Assembly: GCA_022376925.1 (NCBI GenBank)
Contig: JAIOJX010000003.1
Coordinates: 35,393,874-35,457,873, forward strand
Length of the DNA stretch: 64,000 bases
Direction of reading: 5' to 3'
Origin: Tragulus kanchil
Taxonomy: Eukaryota > Chordata > Mammalia > Artiodactyla > Tragulidae
In this document: positions 11,359 to 23,240 of the stretch, piece after piece
How the letters are laid out: each line of letters opens with the position of its first letter
How positions within the stretch are numbered: position 1 is the first letter of the stretch
Program-made: the position numbers and the translations under genes
The notes under the pieces: generated by a model
Databases searched by the model: none
The model's input: the letters and a program-made list of their open reading frames with translations, nothing else
Told to the model about the DNA's origin: nothing

Positions 11359-12284
11359 TAATTCAAATATAAGCCAAGTCCTAGAACTGGTGTTCTACAT
11401 GAACTGGGTAGAAAATATCCTGAAACATAAGTTTTAAAGAGGGAGTTGTTTTTAATGAACTAGTAAGAAAGGATATCACACACACAAGAAAGGGTCTTCT
11501 GAAATACAAGACAAAAACAAGTAGCTATAGCTGGTCCACGGGTTCAGCCGACACATACTAAGTGAGAAGATTACATTTGCTTAAACCTATAAATTGAATA
11601 TCATTAATTACAGGCACAGTCATATAAAACATTTAAAACATGAAGTAGAACTTTTCTATTATAACTCCTTCCTTTTTTTAAATCAATAGGCTATTTCAAA
11701 TCCTTTCCAAGATTACTTGTACATCTTTGGTGATAAAAGCACAAGAAGGCTTTGAATGCGACTGGGGACTTGGTTGTCAGCAACGCTCATAAACTGGTCT
11801 GTGACAAAGACACAGCAATGTCCGCTGAGGAGCAGGAGCCACCACTGTTCACTAGTTTAGATTTGTTCCGAGTAAGGAGGACCCAGGCTTAAACCAGATG
11901 GAACCAACAGGTTGCAGAAATATCTAAAATTTCCATTAAGTCCAATTGTGCCTGTCCAGACAAGACTGGGAATGAAACAACCACCATGAATACCTCATTG
12001 TAACAGTTCTTTAGGTAAGAGACTGGGAATAAGAGATGAATGCAAAATAGATAAACAAGGACCTACTGTATAGCACAGGGAGCAATGCTCAGCATCTTGT
12101 AATAACCTATAAGGGAAATGGAGAAGGAAATGGCACTCCGCTCCAGTATCCTTGCCTGGGAATTCCCATGGACAGAGGAGCCTGACTGGCTATATAGTCC
12201 ATGGGGTCACAAAAGAGTCAGGCAAGACTGAGCGACTAAAACAACAGCGAATAAGGAAAAGGAATCTAAAAAAGAATATATATA

Positions 12285-14548
12285 AATTACGAGCATGGGC
12301 ATATAAAATATTTAAAATATGAAGTAGAACAGTAACTGAATTCATTGTGCTAATACAGCATTGTAAATCAACTATTTTTGTTTAGTTACTAAATTGTGTA
12401 CAACTATTTTGCGACCTCATGGACTCTCATCTGCCAGGTTCCTCTGTCTGTGGGATTTTCCAGGCAAGAATACTGGAGTGGGTTGCCATTTCTTTCCCCA
12501 GTAATTCAAATATAAGCCAAAAAATAAATACATAAAAAACCAAACACTGAACATTTCCATAACTACAGCAATAACAAAAAATCCTTAAGTAAAAGAATGG
12601 TTTTAAGTTAAAATACTTTAGGGTCCTGATATTTAAATTGATTTTAAATTATTTTAAATAAACACTCTTGCTCCACAGACAAAAATTTTATTGGGAAGCT
12701 AAGTTTATTTGGAAGTTTTATTTTCTCATTTTGTATTTTTTAAGGATAATAATTCCCATCATATAGAATACTCCCATTTCAATCAGCATACATATTGAAG
12801 CACTTCTCACAGAAAATGTATAAGGCAAAGAAAAATCCTAAGAATTAGTAAGTCTCCAGAATGAGAAGCTAAATTGCATCATGTAACATCTGGGTTGCCC
12901 AACAATGGTATGGTCAATCTTGGGAGAATATCTGAGTACTTAAAATATGCAAAAGAGCATAGATGTCCTAAAGGAAATCTTGAGAATACTACTGTTGGCA
13001 TTTAAACCTAATTTCTTTATCTTTTTGCATCAGAATGGCTGGTATCACAAACAAATCATGATCCCACCAAATTACCTACAAGACTCCATTATCAGCCGTG
13101 AAGATTCAAGTATATCAATTCATATCTCATATGATGGGAAATCTCCTGACATAAGAACCAACTTGAAAATTCACTGTGTTTACCCAGAGGCTCTGGCAAG
13201 TACAACTCTCTAAAAATCAAATGAATATGCAAATGATAGGAGAAAGGAAGTTTTAGCAGTTCAGTGAAGTTGATAAACATTTCAGATTAGCGTTTAAGTG
13301 TTAAAGACTCAATACGATTGAAATAAGTTGGTCCAAAGGGAAATTTAATTCTTTACTGATGATTTTGCTTATGAATCCTTTTCCTAAGCTGGCATTTTAT
13401 CCACAAATTTGTATATAATTACGAGCATGGGCATATAAAATATTTAAAATATGAAGTAGAACAGTAACTGAATTCATTGTGCTAATACAGCATTGTAAAT
13501 CAACTATTTTTGTTTAGTTACTAAATTGTGTACAACTATTTTGCGACCTCATGGACTCTCATCTGCCAGGTTCCTCTGTCTGTGGGATTTTCCAGGCAAG
13601 AATACTGGAGTGGGTTGCCATTTCTTTCCCCAGTAATTCAAATATAAGCCAAAAAATAAATACATAAAAAACCAAACACTGAACATTTCCATAACTACAG
13701 CAATAACAAAAAATCCTTAAGTAAAAGAATGGTTTTAAGTTAAAATACTTTAGGGTCCTGATATTTAAATTGATTTTAAATTATTTTAAATAAACACTCT
13801 TGCTCCACAGACAAAAATTTTATTGGGAAGCTAAGTTTATTTGGAAGTTTTATTTTCTCATTTTGTATTTTTTAAGGATAATAATTCCCATCATATAGAA
13901 TACTCCCATTTCAATCAGCATACATATTGAAGCACTTCTCACAGAAAATGTATAAGGCAAAGAAAAATCCTAAGAATTAGTAAGTCTCCAGAATGAGAAG
14001 CTAAATTGCATCATGTAACATCTGGGTTGCCCAACAATGGTATGGTCAATCTTGGGAGAATATCTGAGTACTTAAAATATGCAAAAGAGCATAGATGTCC
14101 TAAAGGAAATCTTGAGAATACTACTGTTGGCATTTAAACCTAATTTCTTTATCTTTTTGCATCAGAATGGCTGGTATCACAAACAAATCATGATCCCACC
14201 AAATTACCTACAAGACTCCATTATCAGCCGTGAAGATTCAAGTATATCAATTCATATCTCATATGATGGGAAATCTCCTGACATAAGAACCAACTTGAAA
14301 ATTCACTGTGTTTACCCAGAGGCTCTGGCAAGTACAACTCTCTAAAAATCAAATGAATATGCAAATGATAGGAGAAAGGAAGTTTTAGCAGTTCAGTGAA
14401 GTTGATAAACATTTCAGATTAGCGTTTAAGTGTTAAAGACTCAATACGATTGAAATAAGTTGGTCCAAAGGGAAATTTAATTCTTTACTGATGATTTTGC
14501 TTATGAATCCTTTTCCTAAGCTGGCATTTTATCCACAAATTTGTATAT
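12285..14548. repeat. Direct duplication 6, head-to-tail (12285-13416 and 13417-14548)
   Basis: The offset is 1132. The junction ttgtatataattacgagc fuses the unit's end (ttgtatat) to its start (aattacgagc) without a spacer. I found no interior differences by eye. Beyond the L1 and SINE pieces at its start, the unit is AT-rich and unclassified. The 88-codon open frame seen in each copy has no recognisable domain. Confidence 0.95.
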
Positions 14549-15945
14549 TTTAAAACAATAGCTAAGGGAAATTTACAGAAATTTAGCATAACAGAAATTT
14601 CAACTTAAGACTTGTTTTTAGAACAGTTAGTTTTTTATGCATGTTTTTCAATGAAATTTTTCCAGAATGGAAAAAAAGGAAATGAGCTTCTTTGGGGGGA
14701 CTTTAGGGCAATATTTGAGTCAGAACAAAGCCTAAGCTAAAATACTAACTCCAGTCTTGCTCTAAATCTAAATCTACATGCTCCAGATTCAGTTTTCTCA
14801 TTTGTAAAAAGGAAATAATTAACTGAGAAGACTCTTAGAGTTTCTTATATCTCTAAGAAGTTATAGAAGAGTAGTTATTCCATTTTTTAATCAAAAGAAA
14901 ATTTAAATTAGGAGGAAATTTCACCTCCAAAAAGGTAAGTCATTTCAAGATTTGAAGTCTATGATCATTAAAGACATATTCTCAGTGTTGTTACATGAAC
15001 AATGCATAAAATTGCTTTTTCACTGCCCTTTTTTGCTATTTATTTCTGGGCATCATTCCCAGAATCTCAGCTTCTATAAAGCAGAAGACTGAGTTGGGTA
15101 GTCTCTCTCACTGTGAATTCAAATAGAAACCTATGGAGTACAGCTTTCAAATATACTTAATCTATTTGTTCTCTTTTGTTTCTAATGGTCCTGGTCTTCC
15201 ATATCTGCCGCTATTGAATGTATTAGTCTTTCTAAAAGAAAATAAGACCACATCTGGAAAACTATCGACACAGAATATAATACCTTTATATTTCATATTT
15301 TAAAATATAGTATAGAATATTAAAAGCTTATAATATAAAAATAAGAAAAGTAAAGCGCTTTATGTAAGGAAATAATAGGGAGCCGTAGTGTTTTTTTAAA
15401 GACATACAGTTGGAAAACTCAATGAAATACAATATGATAAATACCAGATGAATTATAGGACTACATCAAATCCCTTGGTTTATCAGAAAGAATGTGGAAC
15501 CCCAGAGGTGGGAGCCAGTTTGTTACTGAATTGACTTGCTATCCAGTAATCACTTCAGGTGGTGTTGAAATGGTAAGAGCCGAAAGGTCCTTAATGCTAC
15601 ATCTTACCAGAAATGGCAGCATAATTCAAGACCGTAGATTTCTCATGCCCAGGGTCTTCAGGGAAGGTGGGAAGAGAAGTAAAGAAAACCAAGCAAATAT
15701 TTCTCCATGGGACCCTATGTAAGCATGTGTGTATAGGCGTGGATGAGTGATGGCTCTCAGCAAGGGGACCACAGCCCGAGCAGCTGCAGTGGAAAAACCA
15801 AACTCATATTTCCAAAACAAAGACACACAGGGAGGCAGCAGGAGGCCTGACAGAGAAGCAGCACCACTTAGGAAACTGGAGGCAGCGTGCTATTAAGGTT
15901 CCCCTCCACAGGGGATGGTTCTGGTAAGAGATTACTGTGCAAAAT
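14549..15945. other. Unduplicated non-coding stretch
   Basis: AT-rich until about 15490, then more GC-balanced. It contains a MIR-like relic but no gene that I can support. Two overlapping opposed open frames of 66-76 codons near 15490-15830 show no domain. Confidence 0.6.
14730..14870 (+). mobile_element. MIR-like SINE relic
   Basis: The segment ttcagttttctcatttgtaaaaagg followed by a gaaataatt block resembles the MIR 3' half (tcagtttcctcatctgtaaaatggg). It is too divergent to be certain. Confidence 0.45.
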
Positions 15946-18300
15946 ATAAACCTTAGCAAAAGCCACATAATCCAAAGGCAGGGTCATCTTTTCCCCTGTA
16001 GATGAACACCTGTGAGGAAGAGAGGCCCCAGGATATTTGAGATCTGGAGCCTAAGGGCTTTTCCGTTTCTTCCTATTAATAAAAATTTAGAAAACTTTTA
16101 TAATTCTATGTGGACAATGGGCTTTCAAAACGATCGTCTCCATGCTCAGCTAGAAATGGAATTGTCGCTCATTTGACTTTTAACGGCATCTTTTTTAATT
16201 CAGAGAATTGAAGCACTAAAGAAAAATTTAAAGGGTCCTCTATAGCCCAAACCTCTTCAGATTACCGGTGAGAATATTTGTATCAAGAACGGTAGAGAAA
16301 CTTTTCTATTTTTCAGATTATAGGGCTTCTTAGGTTCAGAGCTAGGTCCAAAGCCTTTCTTGGCTCCCTTCTCTAACTAATACTCTTTTTTCAATACCAG
16401 TTTATTAAGATATTTTATCAGGAGGCTCACTGGTTAAAAAAAAAATCCACCTGCAATGCAGGAGATTTGCAGGAGATGTTGGTTAAACCCTTGGGTTGGG
16501 AGGATCCCTGGAGAAGGAAATGGCAACCTACTTCAGTATTTTTGTCTGGAGAATCCCATGGACAGAGGAGCCTGGTGGAGTACAGTCCAGGGGAGTCACA
16601 AAATAGTCAGACATGACTGAGCACAACACAACAACAACAATCATAGATATGCTTCATTAAAATTTTAAAACTGCTTATTATCAATAGGATATTCTGTTCT
16701 GCCAGATTATTTTTGAAACTGATGTTCCTTTCCCTACAATGTAAGTTACATAGCGAATAAAATTTAAGAGACCTAAAGAGGGGATCGTAGCCTGATAATC
16801 CTTGATGACACACTGATTGCTTTAAAATATGTTCACAAGTGATGAAATGTGGCTTATATTTAGCCGGGGCAGAAGGCAGGTGGACAAATAACTTTTTCAG
16901 CTTTGGGTAGAGACTTTAGATTGATTGTTCAAATCAGGAACATGGTTACAAAGTTGTCCTCACAAAGGTATATAAAATATTTAGTCCATGTTATGTTCTT
17001 TCTTAAAGTTACAATAAAAGAGGTCTCTTACACAATACCCAGAGCCCACAGGTGACAGTGGCCGAGGAAGAAACAGGGCTCCATGTAGAAATGCAGCGGA
17101 GAGCGAGCAGGCCTAGCCATGAAAATAAACCTTAGCAAAAGCCACATAATCCAAAGGCAGGGTCATCTTTTCCCCTGTAGATGAACACCTGTGAGGAAGA
17201 GAGGCCCCAGGATATTTGAGATCTGGAGCCTAAGGGCTTTTCCGTTTCTTCCTATTAATAAAAATTTAGAAAACTTTTATAATTCTATGTGGACAATGGG
17301 CTTTCAAAACGATCGTCTCCATGCTCAGCTAGAAATGGAATTGTCGCTCATTTGACTTTTAACGGCATCTTTTTTAATTCAGAGAATTGAAGCACTAAAG
17401 AAAAATTTAAAGGGTCCTCTATAGCCCAAACCTCTTCAGATTACCGGTGAGAATATTTGTATCAAGAACGGTAGAGAAACTTTTCTATTTTTCAGATTAT
17501 AGGGCTTCTTAGGTTCAGAGCTAGGTCCAAAGCCTTTCTTGGCTCCCTTCTCTAACTAATACTCTTTTTTCAATACCAGTTTATTAAGATATTTTATCAG
17601 GAGGCTCACTGGTTAAAAAAAAAATCCACCTGCAATGCAGGAGATTTGCAGGAGATGTTGGTTAAACCCTTGGGTTGGGAGGATCCCTGGAGAAGGAAAT
17701 GGCAACCTACTTCAGTATTTTTGTCTGGAGAATCCCATGGACAGAGGAGCCTGGTGGAGTACAGTCCAGGGGAGTCACAAAATAGTCAGACATGACTGAG
17801 CACAACACAACAACAACAATCATAGATATGCTTCATTAAAATTTTAAAACTGCTTATTATCAATAGGATATTCTGTTCTGCCAGATTATTTTTGAAACTG
17901 ATGTTCCTTTCCCTACAATGTAAGTTACATAGCGAATAAAATTTAAGAGACCTAAAGAGGGGATCGTAGCCTGATAATCCTTGATGACACACTGATTGCT
18001 TTAAAATATGTTCACAAGTGATGAAATGTGGCTTATATTTAGCCGGGGCAGAAGGCAGGTGGACAAATAACTTTTTCAGCTTTGGGTAGAGACTTTAGAT
18101 TGATTGTTCAAATCAGGAACATGGTTACAAAGTTGTCCTCACAAAGGTATATAAAATATTTAGTCCATGTTATGTTCTTTCTTAAAGTTACAATAAAAGA
18201 GGTCTCTTACACAATACCCAGAGCCCACAGGTGACAGTGGCCGAGGAAGAAACAGGGCTCCATGTAGAAATGCAGCGGAGAGCGAGAGCAGGCCTAGCCA
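15946..18300. repeat. Direct duplication 7, head-to-tail (15946-17124 and 17125-18300)
   Basis: The offset is 1179. The copies differ by a two-base ga insertion near the end (gcgagcagg versus gcgagagcagg). At the junction, ctagccatgaaaataaacc joins the end to the start with at most a few altered bases. Each copy carries a complete Bov-tA. Confidence 0.95.
16419..16640 (+). mobile_element. Bov-tA SINE
   Basis: The head reads ggaggctcactggtt, an A-run, ccacctgcaatgcaggag with a local gcaggaga repetition, then gttaaacccttgggttggg. The Bov-A body ends gtcagacatgactgagcac with a (aac)n tail. The duplicate is 17598-17819. Confidence 0.9.
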
Positions 18301-19508
18301 GGTTTGCATATGAAATCAGAGCCACGCTATAAGGAAATACATAGCCCAAGGTTATGAGACATCAGTGATTCATTTATCAAGAAAGGGTGAAAAAAAGAGA
18401 AATACCTCATTGCATATTATCAGTCTCAAATTTTACCAATAGATTTATGACTTTATGTTAGTAAGGAGGGTAATAACCATGTCACTTAGGATGCTATATG
18501 TTATATATGTAAGTATGCCTGTACTTAATAGAATTCATCAGGCAGTAGGTTTGGGCACCATTTAAAACATGGGTCAGAGGGGCATTAATTCTATTCAAAA
18601 TGTCCATCTGTTGCTGCCCAACCTGCACAGAAGGTTGCATAGCAACCCATAGAACAGCACGGATCTGGTTGGCCTCCCTCCGTTGCTTTTGTTTGCCCTC
18701 TGAGAGAGTTGCCCTTGATGGAGAAACAGTAGGTGTTCTTTTATTTATATATTTATTTATTTTTTTGGCTGGAGCTTGGCCTGGTGAGTGGGGGCTCATT
18801 ATAGCCTGCTGAGCTAGATAGCATTGTGAGGCAATATCTGACATATGAATGTAATTTATCTTCCTGGCATGATTCTTAGTCCCAAATTGATTCCCAAATT
18901 CCTAGAACTGTGGAAGTAGAGCAATTAAAAAGAAAATATTAGGACCTTTTTCTTTTATACCCTAGAAAAACGCTCAGCAGTGCAGGCAGAGAGAAGGTTC
19001 CAGAAGTTTGAGTTCTTTTTGCAGCACTTAGTCACAGTTAAACAATACTTGGCTTAGCATATTTCTGAGCTTTGTAACTCCATGTACCACAAATTGTGTT
19101 AAATTACAAGATGTCTCCAAAAATCGGACATTCTTCAAAACCTCTTTGCAACATGTATCAATTTTAAAGCCTACCTGTTCTTGGCTATTATATTTCTTAA
19201 CTATTCAGTAAAACTTGCAGTATGTAATCTCACATAAAATAAGCATTTATTTCCAGTGTCGCTGTGATTTAGGAGTAAAGTAACTAGTTCCTATGTCTTC
19301 CATAGGTGTCATGGGTGTGACGGTGGGCCACTGATGAATATCATTCTTAATAGATCTTTGCAATCAAAGCCATCAATAAAATGCTCCTGAAAAAAGCAAA
19401 ATTTTGACAGAACTGAAAGCACCATATTTGAGGAAAATTATTACAGTGTGCTAATATGTAATCATGACACCAAAATATTTTCTTTTAATTGTTTTCATTA
19501 ACTTGATA
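18301..19508. other. Unduplicated stretch, no recognised element
   Basis: Holds a T-rich (ttta)n patch near 18736-18766 and otherwise ordinary AT-rich sequence. A 116-codon minus-strand frame at 18494-18844 and an opposed 70-codon frame have no recognisable domain and are not called as genes. Confidence 0.6.
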
Positions 19509-19704
19509 TGGGACTTCCCTGGTGTCTCAGATGGTAAAGAATCTGTCTGCAATGCAGGACGCCACAGTTGATCTCTGGGTTAGAAATATCCCCGGAGAAG
19601 GGAATGGCTACCCATTCCAGTATTCTTGCCTGAAGAATCCCATGGACAGAGGAGCCTGGCAGTCCATGGAATCACAGTCAGACACAACTGAGTGACTAAC
19701 TCTT
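19509..19704 (+). mobile_element. Bov-tA SINE
   Basis: Begins gggacttccctggtgtctca, has the core ctgtctgcaatgcagg, and ends gtcagacacaactgagtgac followed by a (tctt)n patch. Part of the gctacagtcc region of the body is deleted. Confidence 0.9.
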
Positions 19705-19974
19705 TCTTTCTTTTATAATTCACTTTAGCGGTTTATACTGATGGCACAGACTAAGAAATGCTTTCCTTTAACTCTGAGGAATCTAAGTATTTCAATTTTA
19801 AGCAATTCTAATGCCTACTTCTTACAGTTAATAATCTTTAAATTAATGTTTAATAAAGACCTAGTTATCAAGAAAACTCTTGAGAACATTTTCTAAGTGT
19901 TTTTTTGTAGGTAGTTGGGTAAGTAAGTAGATAATATGAATAATACTCTTTACCCTAACTGTTATTAAAACTGG

Positions 19975-20583
19975 AAAAATCTCAGAAATGAACCCACACT
20001 CGTATGATCAATTAGTCTATGACAAAGGAGGCAAGAGTATACAGTGGGGAAAAGACAGCCTCTTAGATAAATGGTGTCAGGAGAACTGCTGAGCTACATG
20101 TGAAAAATCAAGCTGGACTATTTTCTTGCACTATATACAAAAATAAATGGAAGATGGATTAAAGAATCAAATGTAAGACTTGAAACCATAAAACGCCTAG
20201 AAGAAAACATAGACAATATGTTCTTTGATATTGGTCTTTGTGATATTTTCAGGGTTATATTTCCTTAGGCAAGAGAAACAAAAGCAAAAATAAATAAATA
20301 GGACTACATCTCACTAGATTGTTTTTGCACAGAGAAAAAAAACTACCAAAAAAGAAAAAAAAGGCTGCCTACTGAATGAGGGAAGATATGTTCAAATGAT
20401 TCTTCTAATAAGGGGCTAATACCTAAAAATATACAAAGAACTCATATGACTCAACATGAGGAAAACAAATAACCCATGTCCATTGCACACTGCAGCATTG
20501 TTCACGAGAGCCAAGATATGTAATCGGCTTAAGTGTCCTTCAAGGGATAAATGGCTAAAGAAGATGTGGTATACATGTATGTA

Positions 20584-20629
<46 letters not shown>

Positions 20630-20765
20630 TATAAAATGGATATTATTTAAGTAAGAGAATGAAGGGAATTCTGCTGTTTGCAGTAACATACATGGAACTT
20701 GAGGGCATTATTGTTAAGTGAAATAACTCAAACAGAGAAAGACAAACACTGTATGGTCTCATGTA
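19975..20765 (+). mobile_element. L1 LINE, ORF2 end and 3' UTR (degraded)
   Basis: Successive blocks follow the order of the L1 ORF2 C-terminus and 3' UTR: gtatacagtggggaaaagac, acaaaaataaatggaagatg, ctagaagaaaacatagacaa, gcagcattgttcacgagagc, gtaacatacatggaacttga and gtatggtctcatgtatg. Stops and indels break any frame. A (TA)n expansion interrupts it near 20595-20625. Confidence 0.75.
20581..20633. repeat. (TG)n(TA)n microsatellite within L1
   Basis: A short gtgtgtg run passes into about 18 consecutive ta units and ends ataaatatata. It lies in the region where L1 copies carry gtatacatgtat words, from which such repeats often grow. Confidence 0.9.
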
Positions 20766-20769
20766 TGTG

Positions 20770-20957
20770 TATGTGTTAAGTTACTTCAGTCTCTTTGAGA
20801 TCCTCTGGAGTGTAGCAACCAGGCTCCTCTGTCCATGGGATTCTCCCGGCAAGAATACTGGAGTGCGGTCGCCATGCTCTTCTCCAGGGAATCTTCCTGA
20901 CCCAGGATTGAACTTGGGTCTCCTGCATTGCAAACAGATACTTTACCTTCTAAACCA
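20770..20957 (-). mobile_element. Bov-tA SINE, minus strand
   Basis: Reads caaccaggctcctctgtcc, catgggattctcccggcaag, gtcgccatgctcttctcc, cttgggtctcctgcattgc and tttaccttctaaacc, the reverse complement of a full Bov-tA. It abuts the broken end of the L1 at 19975-20765. Confidence 0.88.
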
Positions 20958-21348
20958 CAATTATCTTAAACACCTTATTCAAAACTAAGTTCCATGTGAG
21001 TGAAAGAACTAAATTCTTAAAAATCAGAACAAAATATTTACAATTCAGATGACGGACAAAATGATTAGTATTCACAATATGCAAAGAATTTCAGTTTCTT
21101 CACAAACTGGAAATAAAGTGAGTGTCCATCAATAAAGAAAATAAGTGAAAGAGTATGACCCATATTTCACTGGTTATTACAAAGTCACTACATATGAATT
21201 AGACCTATATCAATTAACTCAAAGGAATTTTTGCTAGTCATTAGCCAGCAGAAAAGAAAACAAGCAACAGAAAAATGAGCTTATACACGTCTATAGAAAT
21301 TTTGAAAAATTGAAGACATCTATTATTGGAAGGTCTACAAGAAAAGAG
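20958..21348. other. AT-rich non-coding stretch
   Basis: Weak similarity to L1 3'-region wording (cacaaactggaaataaag, gtccatcaataaag) suggests a decayed L1. I could not define its boundaries. Confidence 0.4.
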
Positions 21349-21560
21349 AGTTTCTCTGGTAGCTCAGGGGTAAAGAATCTTCCTACCAGTGCAGGAGATG
21401 CAGGTTTAGTTCCAGGGTTAGGAAGATCACCTGGAGAAGGGAATGGCAACCCTCTCCAGTATTCTTGCCTGGGAAATTCCATTGACAAAGAAGCCTGGCA
21501 GGCTACAATCCATTGTGTGCAAAAGAGTCAGACACGCCTTAGTGACTAAACAAAGACAAC
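21349..21560 (+). mobile_element. Bov-tA SINE
   Basis: Runs tctctggtagctcagggg, cctaccagtgcaggagatgc, then the Bov-A body with gaatggcaaccctctccag, to gtcagacacgccttagtgac and an acaacaaaac tail. Confidence 0.9.
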
Positions 21561-21613
21561 AAAACTACAAAAAAAGTTGTGTGCATCCACTGATTTTTAA
21601 AATTCCAAGTTTT

Positions 21614-21945
21614 GGGCTTCCCCTGGTGGTCCAGTGGGTAAGGACACCGCCTTGCACTGCAAGGGGCGCCAGTTCGAGCCCTGGCCTGGGAAGATCCCAC
21701 GTGCCGCGGAGCGGCTGGACTGATGTGTCCAATTACCGAGCCAGAGCTCTGGAGCGCATGCGCCCAGAGCCGGTGCTCTGCGACAACAGAGGCCACCACG
21801 ATGGGAGGCCCACAGGAGCCAAAGAACAAAGACGGATGGACATAGAGAAACGAAAGACCAATAGAAGTGGCCCGCCTGCTCCCCTCCCTCCCCAACCCGA
21901 CCCCCGCCCAAAATAAATAAATAAAAATAAATAAATTAATTAAAA
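21614..21945 (+). mobile_element. CHR-like tRNA-derived SINE, full length with TSD
   Basis: The head gggcttcccctggtggtcca and B-box-like gttcgagccctgg give a pol III promoter layout. The body has gaagatcccacgtgccgcgg, gagctctggagcgcatgcg, ccggtgctctgcgacaac and gaccaatagaagtggcc, then a C-rich block and an (aata)n tail. The 15-mer aaaattccaagtttt flanks it at 21599-21613 and 21946-21960. This body differs from the standard cattle CHR consensus I know and from the elements at 44872 and 57108. Confidence 0.88.
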
Positions 21946-21960
21946 AAAATTCCAAGTTTT

Positions 21961-22273
21961 ACATCTTTTGTTGAAAGTATGTGACTTTAAATTCAACTAG
22001 TTAGAATTCAGTTGGCTCAAAAAGAAGAAAATGCAAGTTCCCATTTTCTCCCTCAGATGTTATTTTGCAAACAGAAGGACTGAATAGAAGTAAATAACTA
22101 CAAGCTACGTTAAGAGAATATAGAAAGGAGGTCTGAACTTTTAAATATAAACTTTTTGGATTATTTAAGTTGCCTTATTTTAAAGTGCCCAACATTTTCT
22201 TTTATATAATTTCCTCAGTTTCATAAAAAGGTGTTCTTTAGGAGTCCCTTGCAGTTAGCACTTCATTACCTTA
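21961..22273. other. Non-coding stretch, nothing recognised
   Basis: AT-rich sequence between two SINEs. No repeat family or open frame is convincing. Confidence 0.6.
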
Positions 22274-22489
22274 AAGGTTAGTCACTCGGTCATGTCCGAC
22301 TTTTTGCAACCCCACGGACTGTAACCCAAGAGGCTCCTCGGTCCATGGGACTTCCCAGGCAAGAACACTGGAATGGATTGCCATTTCCTTCTCCAGGGAA
22401 TCTTTCTGACCCAGGGATTGAACCCACATTCTCCTGCATCTCCCGTGTTAGCAAATGGATTCTAAAACACTGAGCCACCTGGGAAGTCC
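22274..22489 (-). mobile_element. Bov-tA SINE, minus strand
   Basis: Plus-strand reading: agtcactcggtcatgtccga, gcaaccccacggactgtaac, catgggacttcccaggc, ccatttccttctccaggg, gagccacctgggaagtcc. This is a complete reverse-complemented Bov-tA. Confidence 0.92.
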
Positions 22490-22619
22490 TAAAGCATCGT
22501 TGACACTCGCAGCTTGTGAACAATGCATCCACTTGTTCCAGCATTATAGATACATGGTATCCATTTAACACTATATGCTTATTTGTTTTGATTTGTTTTT
22601 ATTTGAGTGTTAGTCAGAA

Positions 22620-22985
22620 TCAACAAGGTTATTCTGCACTAACAAAGCAACCTGGCAATCTCAGTGGCTTATCAAAACCGAGGTTTATTTCTCACTCCTG
22701 CTGTGTAACTCAAAGTCCTACTGCAAATAGTCACTCAGGGGCCCTAGTTTCTGGACCTCCAGCATTGTTTTACTCAGCTGGAACACACAGCCCTTTATGA
22801 AAAGACCCATTGGGTTGTTTGGCAGGGGAGAAGAATTGGCGGGGATTCTCTCACTGGTAATTAAATTCTTTGACTTGTCTGCTTACAACTTACTGAATAG
22901 AACCAGACACGTGGTAGCACCTGACTGTAGGAGAAAATGGAGAAAAACTGTCTATGTTCTCAGAGGAACTAAAAATGGTTGATTC
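22620..22985 (+). mobile_element. Old mammalian interspersed repeat, family uncertain
   Basis: The pattern cagtggcttatcaaaaccga, tttatttctcactcctgctg, cactggtaattaaattc, tagaaccagacacgtgg and acctgactgtaggag resembles an ancient repeat seen across mammals. I cannot name the family from memory with confidence. It has no coding capacity. Confidence 0.4.
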
Positions 22986-23240
22986 TGGGAATTCTCTTCC
23001 AAAGTTTGTTCAGCAGACTTAGAATTTTGTTTGTGTTTTATAAGTCTAATTCATAGATGGTGGTCATGGAGGAGAAATAAATTTATAAGTAATAAATAAT
23101 ATATAAAGAATCGACTTAACAAGTAAGATTTTTATAAGGGAAATTTAGACACCTGTTAAGGTGGTTGAAAAGAAAGGAGATGAAATGTTTCATGGTAGCT
23201 CTTCTTGAAGAATTTATTCACAGTAAAAAATAAGCCATGG
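22986..23240. other. AT-rich non-coding stretch
   Basis: No recognised repeat or gene; contains ataaataat-type words near 23090. Confidence 0.6.

Larger units (their letters stand above)
10232..12517. repeat. Direct duplication 5, head-to-tail (10232-11374 and 11375-12517)
   Basis: The offset is 1142-1143 with a clean junction at 11374/11375. Differences include ctcttttt versus a pure T-run (10530/11673) and aaagggcac versus aaatggcac inside a SINE (10987/12130). Copy 1 starts inside duplication 4's second copy, so 9070-9327, 10232-10489 and 11375-11632 are three copies of one segment. Confidence 0.95.

Noticed and set aside
12947..13280. 88-codon frame and opposed 62-codon frame
   Set aside because: Both copies are identical because of duplication 6. 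There is no domain, and the AT-rich context gives no coding signal.
18733..18790. Reversed CHR SINE 3' end ((ttta)n followed by ggctgg)
   Set aside because: Only about 20 bases beyond the T-rich patch are suggestive, and no further SINE body is present.
18494..18844. 116-codon minus-strand frame opposite a 70-codon frame
   Set aside because: No domain or conserved motif is recognisable, and the low-complexity (ttta)n patch contributes lysine/asparagine-rich residues.
21443..21955. Open frames of 104-157 codons on both strands
   Set aside because: They read through a Bov-tA and a GC-rich CHR-like SINE. The same peptide words recur at 23640, 24725, 29253 and 50408 wherever the SINE lies.
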